From Niebla homalea (lineage: Eukaryota > Ascomycota > Lecanoromycetes > Lecanorales > Ramalinaceae), in contig JAHGAU010000033.1 in NCBI GenBank assembly GCA_019925105.1, positions 1-64,000 of the forward strand: a stretch of DNA of 64,000 bases, written 5' to 3'. The notes beneath the pieces were generated by a model. It saw only the letters and a list, made by a program, of their open reading frames with translations. It made no database searches and was not told where the DNA came from. This document shows positions 56,224 to 64,000 of this stretch, in pieces. Made by a program: the position numbers and the translations under genes. Numbering within the stretch: the stretch's first letter is position 1; each line of letters starts with the position of its first letter.

Positions 56224-58391
56224 TGTTAAGAATGTGATAAGTGTAATGTATGATTGGTGAGTAGCTAGGTAGGTAACTATGGATTTAAGTGAGTGTGCGC
56301 GCCAAAACCCCCGCGGAAGCTACCCGCTATGCTTATGTATACCGCAAGCCGTGATGCTATGTACCTAGAGACTTAGTTCTTTAATAATATGCCGGCAAAA
56401 CAACAAAAAAGCAACGCCTTCGTTATATATTATCACCCTTAATATAGCATCACTTATACCCTTATCGGTAATAGCCATAATATATCTGAAGCGCCGAGAA
56501 TGCTAAAGAAGTAAATCACATAAATGGTGGCGGCGTATTAACGCCGTGTTAAAATTATATATTAAGAAATCGAGAAAACCGTAAGCCGAAAAATCCCGTA
56601 TCCCCCCGGTTTATAGTCGTGGTTTTTAAGACCTGGGCTTAAGCTAAATCGCTTAAAAGACGTATTTCCGGTGTTTTACCGGGGTTATATTTTAAGTAAG
56701 TTACTATTAAGACGGCGTCTGTAAGAATTACTTACGGTTTTATTTACCGGCTTTATAGGATTGTATAGAAGGATTATATTGCTATGTATCGTAATTGCTA
56801 TTAACGATATATATTAAAGGTTCTTAGTATTACTTACCTTAAGTAAAGTCCATCTCTTATCCATATTACGTATTATACTTATTATATGCGTCCGTATAAT
56901 ATATATAAGGTCGGTTTTGAATCGTTCTTTAAGGGTTTATTAAAGCCTATCTACGAAGAGGTTAAAGAAAGGCTTATTAAGTAAATATTAACGTCGTTAT
57001 TACCGGTAAAGCATTTAATAACTATTATAACTTAGACTTCTAAGGCCTGAAGTTCTCGTACCGTATATATTAAGCATACTTTCATAAATTAAATTAATTA
57101 ATAAAGGACTAAATATTACCAGTAATAGGTTTTAAGAGGGTAAGTTATAAGTTATACTCAATATATTAAAAGACCATGATAAGCTTATTTAACGTAATAT
57201 AGCTATCTAAATAACGGAGCAATTTAAGCATTTCATAAAGGTAGGTAATAAAGTCTTTTTTCTTAGTTATATCGGCTCTCATATATCTTAGGGAATCGAT
57301 TTTCCTAAGGGCCTTAATAGGGTTTAATTTAAACCTTTTAATAAGTATATCGATAAAAATATCGATTAAAGTAAAAACCCTTTTAAGCATAAATCTCTTA
57401 AGGTTAATTAATTTAACTTTATACTAAATTTTAATTAAATTACGTAATTGTAAGTTAACGTTTAGCTGAACGATTTTATAGCCTCTTAACTTAATAACTT
57501 AACGGATACGATTTATAAACGTATAAACGTCATCGAGTACAAAGTTATAGGTCTTAAGCTCTTTATTTCGTTAACGTATATTAAGCGTAATTATTACTTA
57601 ATTTATTAGCAAATTTAATATAGGAAGGGTATTGCCTATACTAAAGGCTTAAGGATTTAGTGGAAATACAGGTAAATTTAATGGATTTAATCTATCTGTC
57701 TATGGATTTATAGGTAATAAGTAAGGTTCTTCGACGCTTAATTAATGCTATTAACTATAAAGGACTTTTATAAGTTAATTAAATTTTATATTAATAGATC
57801 CTTTAATTATTATTAATAAGTTAGCGGCTTATTTACGAATAAAGCTTAAAAATAGGTTTATTTAAGCTTAAGTTAAACTTTTAACCTAAGCTTAAGCTTA
57901 AGCGATCTACAAGGGTATTCAGGTAAGTATATTGTTACTATTATTACCGCCAGCGAGCTCGTCTTTTATATTAGGCTTTAAGGATAAAGAGTTATTATTA
58001 ATAACCTTCTGTTTCTTCCTCCTTTATCTGGAAGGGTTTATTATCTTCGTGGTATAAAAGGGCTCTATATTAGGGAGCTGGATGTTAAGCTATACGGTAA
58101 AGTGTCACCGGAGTAAGAATTTTTAAGGTCTATATATCTATAGATACTGAGTATATATCGAGAGCTTAGATAAGCGTTACTATATATATAACGACATGTA
58201 AAGAACCGACTTAGCTATTATTACTATTTATTAAGAATGTAATAAGTGTAATATATGATTAATAAGTAGCTAGGTAGGTAGCTATAGATTTAAGTAAGTA
58301 TACGCACCAAGACCCCCGCGGAAGCTATCCGCTATGCTTATGCATACCGCAAGCCGTGATGCTATGTACCTAGAGACTTAGTTCTCTAACA
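56224..58391. mobile_element. Nested small LTR element with 163-bp LTRs
   Basis: Two 163-bp LTRs, 56224-56386 and 58229-58391, begin TGTTA and end TAACA (mutated to TATTA or TAATA in one copy each). They are flanked by TTATT at 56219-56223 and 58392-58396. The 1.84-kb interior is too short for gag-pol. A minus-strand frame at 57166-57390 (DSLRYMRADITKKKDFITYL) vaguely resembles retrotransposon gag. It is probably a non-autonomous or internally deleted element that jumped into the copia element. Orientation is not settled. Both LTRs are RIP-mutated, the right one more. Confidence 0.88.
57166..57390 (-). pseudogene. Possible gag remnant of the nested element
   Basis: A 74-codon frame, helical and Lys/Leu-rich, with a pattern (LRKIDSLRYM, then DFITYLYEMLKLLRYLDSYI) like the central helices of LTR-retrotransposon capsid proteins. 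The resemblance is weak and the frame lies in RIP-mutated DNA. The GTG or ATG start is not meaningful. Confidence 0.35.
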
Positions 58392-61300
58392 TTATTTTTA
58401 TTATTAATAAACGTAATATTTACGAAGTATTTAAATAATTTATTATTACGTCGGAAATATAAGCTTAAATTTAATATATTCTTTAAATATTTAAATATTT
58501 ATATTAAATAATTTTAATATTAAACGATAAGGTTATTATAAAATTAATTTAATTTTAAAATTAAAAAAGTTAAATCCGGATAAGTAATAACTTAAAGGAA
58601 TATAAGCTTATTAAGAAGTTATTAATAAATATATTAATTTATTTATTACTTATTAAATCGGGTTATTTATATATTTTTATATTTATTTATCGGAATATTA
58701 ATATTATTATAGTTTATTATATAGTACTTTTTAAAGACGTTAATAACGTAACTTATTTAATTTATAGTAATAATATCGTCGTTTTAAGATACTTATATCT
58801 TAAAAATTACCTTTAATAAGCCTTTTTCAATAAACTTAAATATTAAAGTTAAATAATTTTTTATTTACTTATAGATCTTTAAGCTTTTAATAATAATAAC
58901 GATATCGTTAATATAAAAAGCTATTAAATACGTTTTTTTATTAAACTTTTTAATAAATATATATAAATTAATTTAAATAAAAATAAAACCGAATTTATAA
59001 AGTTATAATTAAAATTTCTTAACTTAAATTTTTCTTAATTATTTAAATTTATAAAGGCTTTTAAGTAAGTAAAGGTATTTACCGGTATTTTATTAAGTTA
59101 TCGGAATGCCGTTAAAAATATTTATATAAATCTTTTTATTTAAATTACCGTTTAAATACGTAATAATAACGTTTAAGAGCTATAATTAAAGTTTATAAAT
59201 AACTATAAGTATTAAAAGTAAACGGAATAATTTATACCTTAAAATAAATAAAAAGGTTTCCTTATAGTTAATACCTTACTTTTAAGTAAAGCCTTTTATA
59301 ATAAACTTTATTTTATATTTATTAATAAAACTTAAAATAAGGAACTTTTTCTTAAATATTTATTTAAAGTTAATAAGCTTACGGTTTTTCGGTTTATTTA
59401 TAAACTTTTAAGTTTTATTTAATAATAAACTTATAATCTTTTTATTAATAATTTTAATTTATTTAAATCAGTTTAAAGAATTTATAGCTTATTAATAAGT
59501 AAATAAATTAATATAAGCCGTAACGATAAAAATAATATTATTAAAATTAATATTAAATACGTAAAAATTATAATAATAATAACCTTAATAAAAGCGGTTA
59601 ATCTTAAATTTATCGTTAACGTCGTTATTTATATTTATTTTATTTTCCGGAATATATTTTAATATTAATGAAATCTTACCCGTTTATTAATAAATTAAGA
59701 TAAAATTATAAGTATCCTTAAATAGGATAAAAATATTAGCTTTTTTTAATAAAAGTAAATTAAAAATTTTATTATTATTATAATTTTTATAATTTATAGG
59801 ATTTTTAACGTTTTTAAGGTTTTTAATAAGTTTTCTTAAATTCTTTTTTTAAGTAAACGTTCCGTTTATTATTTTATAGATTTTTAATAATATTTCCTTC
59901 TTATTTTACTTTATTTAATTAAAGACTTTATTATTAACTTAAGGGAGATCGGGATTTACGGGATTTATATTACGATTTTCTTCTTTATTTTAAGGAACCG
60001 GATAAATATAAGTTAATATAAATTTATTTTTATTAGGTTCTTTAAACCCGTTTAATACGTATTTACCTTTATAATAAGTTATATTATTATCGGTAAAAGT
60101 TATCGGTTTTAAAACTAATAATATATTTTTAATAATAAGCTATAATAATAAATACGTTACCGTTTTTTTATTAAAGACCTTTAAATTTATAACAATTTTT
60201 ATATTCTTTTTATAAAGTATATAAATATATAATTATAAGCTTAATATAATTTTTAAATAAATATTATTAATAGCGATTTTATTTAGTTTTAATCGTTTTA
60301 TTTCTTTAAATATATTTACTTTATATAATATCTTAAATGTCCTTTTATTTTTAATAAGAAGTTTTATTTTTATTTACTTTTTAAAAGAGTTTATTCCCTT
60401 TATAAATAAAAGTTTTTATTTTAATTAATTAATATATATAACCGCGAAAACTTAAAAGCTATTTAATAATTTAATATAATATATTATATACCGGATTATC
60501 GTTATAATTATTCGGTTAAACCGTTTAGTTACGTTATTTTATTTAAGTATATAATATATAATATATTCTATAATAATATTACGTTCTTTAACGGCCACTT
60601 TAAGGGCTTAAAATTCCTTTATATTATTAATATAGACGTACTTAACGGTAATATTACCTTCCTTATAATTAAATACGTTAATAATAAATAAAATTCGATT
60701 AATTACCTTAACTTTTATTATTAATAAGGTAAGGTTTAATTATCCCGTAACCTTATTAATAACGGATAAATAATACTTAAAAAGTATTATTCTAGGGATT
60801 AATACCTTAATATTATAAAAGCTTTAAATATCGTAAAAAAGATAAAACCTAAGTTTTATCTCTTTTATATAACGGTATTTACGTATATTTCTCGTAAGTT
60901 TATTATTCTCATATATATTATAGAAAAAGTCCTTTAAGGCCGATATCTTCGGTATTTTTAATATTATTTTATATATAATATATAGCCTAGTTATACTTAA
61001 ATAACTTAAACGGTTATAAAAAGTTATAAAGAGCTCATTATTGCCCTTTTTATATTTTTAAGTGATTTTATTATTATTACGTTTAACTTTACCGTTTTTC
61101 TTATTTTTTTTACTTTATAATTTATAAGGTACAGGATCTGAGTTTTCTTTATTAATTATTAACGTAACGTTTTTCCGGATATGTATAAATAAATAAAGCT
61201 TTTTATATTAATATTTTATTATAATAAGTTAATTTTTTTACGTAATCCTTATTTTATGTCCGCTGAAGATAATATTTATATTTTTATTCTTTAAGGCTGA

Positions 61301-63168
61301 AATAAATAAAAAGTTAAATCCTAAATAAGGAACCTATAATACGTTTTAAATAATACGGTTTTAACCGTTTATCTTAATTATTACGTTATTACGTTTAAAT
61401 AAGTTTAAGGAGCCTTTACCCCTTATTATTATTTTTATAGTTTTTTCTTTAAAACTCCGAAATATACTTCTCCGAGTATATATATATCTTATAACGTCGG
61501 AGTCTATCGTTTAAGGGGTTTTTTTATCTTCGGACGGTATATTTTGGCTTGTTTTATTAGGGGAGCTACCCCTTATTATTATTAAAGCATAATTATTATT
61601 ACCGGTATTTACGGATTTTATGGGGTTTAAGCTTTTATTATTTTAAAAAAAGTCATATTTTTTCCGTACTTATTTTATTATTTAATTATATAGATTACTC
61701 TTAAGTAAGTAAGTTTCTTTATTACTTATACCGTTTATTATAATAATATTTCTTACTTTATCGTCGCCGTTATAAAAACCAGGATTACTTAAATTTACCG
61801 TAGCGGTATTATTATTAAGTTTATATAAAGTTAAATTATATAAATTTTTATTACTTTAATAATTTTTTAAAGGCTTATTAAGGTTAATCCGTTTTTTATT
61901 AAGAGAGTAATAAGGTTATTATTATTATTAATAAATATAAACGTTAACTCTTTAATATTATATTCCTTCTTATTAACGGCGATAAAGCTCGATTCTTTAG
62001 ATTTTTCGTTATTTTTAATTATAACCCCTTTAACTCGTTTAACTTTAAATCGAATTACTCGTTTTTCGGGTTTCTTTACTTTCTTAATTTTATTTTTACT
62101 AACCTTTTTACCGTCTTTACCGTTTATTTTTACGTTTTCTTTATTATAGTCCTTAGTTATATAGCTTATTTTCTGGTAATTATAGCATTTTACTATACGG
62201 CGGGGTTTAATATTATCTTTTTTACTTACCCTTATTATTATAATATTAATAATCTGTCTTTTAACCGTATTAATCTCGATTACCTTAAGTTTCTAAATAA
62301 CTTTTTTATTATTAAATATATCCTTATTATTCTTAAGTTAATATATAATAAGGTTAAACTTACGTATTTCTTAAAATAAGTTTATAATTATAAGGCTTAA
62401 ATAAATATCGTTTAATATAATAACCTTATTAATTTAACTTATTTATTTATTTATTCTCTTTATAAATATAACGAACTTATTTATACCGTTATTCTTTTAA
62501 GCTTTTATAATAAGGATTTTCGTTAATAAGGGGATTAATTTTCTTTTACTTTTTACGAAATGGATCTTATTCTACGTTAAGTAAATCTGAAATAATATAA
62601 CGTCCTTATTTATTAAGATATATAATCTTTACGTTATTATTACGTTATTTATAAGTATATTAATAGTAAAGTTAGCGTATATAATTTAAATCTTAACTTA
62701 AGAAAAAACTTAAAAATATAAGGTTAAGTTATTTACAATACTTTATAATAAATAACTTCTTAAAAAACGTTTTATGGCTTAATTCTATTTATAGAAGTTA
62801 TTATTATTAAGCTTAAGAAGCTTATATAAAGCCGGCTTTATAAGGGATTCTTTAAAAATATTTAAGAATAATTTAATAATTCTTACAATAAGTGCCTTAA
62901 GTAATAATAACGTTATCCTTTTATCTTAAGCATTATTATTACCGGAAGTATAAGGTATATATTACGTTTAATAAAGTAAATATTATTACGTCGAATTACT
63001 TTTTTAATATTTTTATAATTATAATTACTTATTAAGGTATCGGAAATTAAAGCTATAGTTATTTTACGGTCTTAAGTAATTATATAAATATTATAGATAT
63101 TATTTAAATAAGATTATTACTTAAATAGTATATTACAATTAACTATTTTATTAACTAAGCTTAAAACT

Positions 63169-63444
63169 TAATATAATATACGTAAATAAGTATAAGGTAT
63201 AAAGGAAGGATAAATAAGCTGAATTATTTATATTAAGTCTATTATTATACTTATTTAATTATACCGTAATAACGACCGTATTTATATCCATCCTAAGGGC
63301 CGTTTAATAACCGTATACTTACCGTACCTTATGCACCGGTGCACCTGTAATACCGTTAACAAAAGGCCGTCTGGTAGGCCTTTATGCGACAGGGTCTCCA
63401 ATGCAGGGGCTGCCAAGACAACCGCGGAATACCCCCGTGCATCA
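63169..63444 (-). repeat. Copia LTR, right (5' LTR)
   Basis: 276 bp. The inner (left) half is heavily RIP-mutated (TAATATAATATACGT against TGATGCAATATGCGC), whereas the outer half is nearly intact and ends TGCATCA. Confidence 0.9.
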
Positions 63445-63449
63445 TCATG
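63445..63449. repeat. Target-site duplication, right copy (TCATG)
   Basis: Matches TCATG at 55463-55467. Confidence 0.9.
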
Positions 63450-64000
63450 ACGGAAGGTGTGCCATCGCAATCGATCTCTCGAATTTCATACAAAACCGAG
63501 CGGTGGGTTGTGATGACCTCACCAAAAGTGTTCTTTTAGGATTTAGCGCGAGCAAAATCGATGTCGTTTCCTTGGCATTTACGACTCCACCCCGACCCCG
63601 CAAATTCTGTATGTAAATTCATGAATCCATAATATTTTCAATCCATTCATTAATAAATTGTTGCTATTAAAGTTGTTATATATTTACCGGTGGTAAATTC
63701 AGCGTTATAGCTAATATACAGGTTCCAGAGCCATTTTCCCTTTAACTTTACCCCTTTAACTTTTTTACCTCCTCTCCTCCCTTAAGCTTTTTCCTTAAGC
63801 TCCTTATTATTATGGCCCTTCCCCTTAATTCAGAAGCTCGATGTACGGGTAGCGAGCTCCTTTAAAACCATTAAAAACCTAAGGCCGTTATATAATACGT
63901 TAAATACTCGATCCGTACGGCTTAAAAATAAGAGTAGAATTTATAAATATATAGATATATTAATCTACTTTATCTCTTAAAGGCTAGCCGTTTAAAAAAG
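63450..64000. other. Right flank: short GC-normal segment, then AT-rich DNA
   Basis: 63450-63615 has normal composition and is the continuation of the pre-insertion locus that ends at 55467. A 71-codon frame across it begins inside the LTR and is not a gene. From about 63620 the sequence becomes AT-rich again, with no feature recognised. Confidence 0.55.

Larger units (their letters stand above)
55900..62300 (-). pseudogene. Copia gag-pol remnant (interrupted at 56,224-58,391)
   Basis: Polyprotein of the LTR element, conceptually in one minus-strand frame with many stops. A CCHC knuckle KCYNYQKISYITKDYN sits at about 62142-62190 with Tyr replacing Cys and His. The protease active site reads DSDV at 61493-61504 where DSGA is expected, followed by a VPYLGFNFLF segment near 61330. 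The integrase (about 60430-61110) keeps PKISALKDF, the D-N-x-K-E-F region and a KRFNRIIITI motif. Reverse transcriptase has YINDI at 58901-58915 in place of YVDDI. RNase H is split: its end (KYIAFSEGYKASI) lies at about 56,080-56,150, on the far side of the nested element. Domain order identifies copia rather than gypsy. Clearly non-functional. Confidence 0.85.
55468..63444 (-). mobile_element. Complete copia-type LTR retrotransposon, RIP-inactivated
   Basis: An element of 7,977 bp bounded by two 276-bp LTRs that start TGATGCA and end TGCATCA (TATATTA in the RIP-mutated left copy), flanked by TCATG duplications. Coding order on the minus strand is gag with a CCHC knuckle, protease, integrase, reverse transcriptase, RNase H, that is copia (Pseudoviridae-type) order. 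A purine tract AAAGAGGGAG on the minus strand (55744-55753) adjoins the 3' LTR, confirming orientation. No primer-binding site is recognisable after RIP. About 2.2 kb of its length is a second LTR element nested in the RNase H region. All genes are ruined by stops. Confidence 0.92.

Overview
The window is nuclear DNA from a filamentous ascomycete (Pezizomycotina). The evidence is short spliceosomal introns of about 42-104 nt, fungus-specific protein families (NRPS-like reductase, NACHT-ankyrin STAND protein, fungal HNH and PD-(D/E)XK nuclease-like families, zinc-cluster factor), and a two-compartment composition. Normal-GC gene DNA is broken by very AT-rich blocks whose recognisable transposon proteins carry the C:G-to-T:A signature of repeat-induced point mutation (RIP): TGY to TAY (Cys to Tyr), CAY to TAY (His to Tyr) and CAR to TAR (Gln to stop).

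Layout. 1-22.5 kb is an AT-rich block with a microsatellite, a RIP-ruined RecQ-like telomere-linked-helicase relic (minus strand, about 1.3-4.4 kb), GGTAAAA-type arrays, two tRNA-like (SINE-like) relics, a nearly complete but dead Tad1-like LINE (plus strand, about 12.9-17.96 kb) and unidentified RIP debris. 22.5-55 kb is a gene-bearing island holding, in order: a 5'-truncated NRPS-like gene (+), a NACHT-ankyrin NLR-like gene (-), an acidic-repeat/transmembrane/coiled-coil gene (+), an HNH nuclease-like gene (-), a small coiled-coil gene (-), a PD-(D/E)XK nuclease-like gene (+), a Lys/Ala/Ser-rich gene with a Cys-rich head (-) and a zinc-cluster regulator-like gene (-). Between them are gene-poor stretches with minisatellites and weak frames. 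55-63.4 kb is a methyltransferase remnant, a short LTR-like fragment and a complete copia-type LTR retrotransposon (55,468-63,444, minus orientation) with matching 276-bp LTRs and a TCATG target-site duplication. A second LTR element with 163-bp LTRs and a TTATT duplication is nested inside its RNase H region. The last 0.5 kb grades back into AT-rich DNA.

Function. I see no classical biosynthetic cluster. The island looks like accessory, possibly subtelomeric DNA: a STAND immune-type receptor, two nuclease-like proteins of accessory fungal families, several orphan proteins and a decayed secondary-metabolism gene, hemmed in by RIP-inactivated elements. No functional link among these genes is shown by the sequence. 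Exon joins below were deduced by eye from frame continuity and splice sites; the totals for all multi-exon models divide by three.
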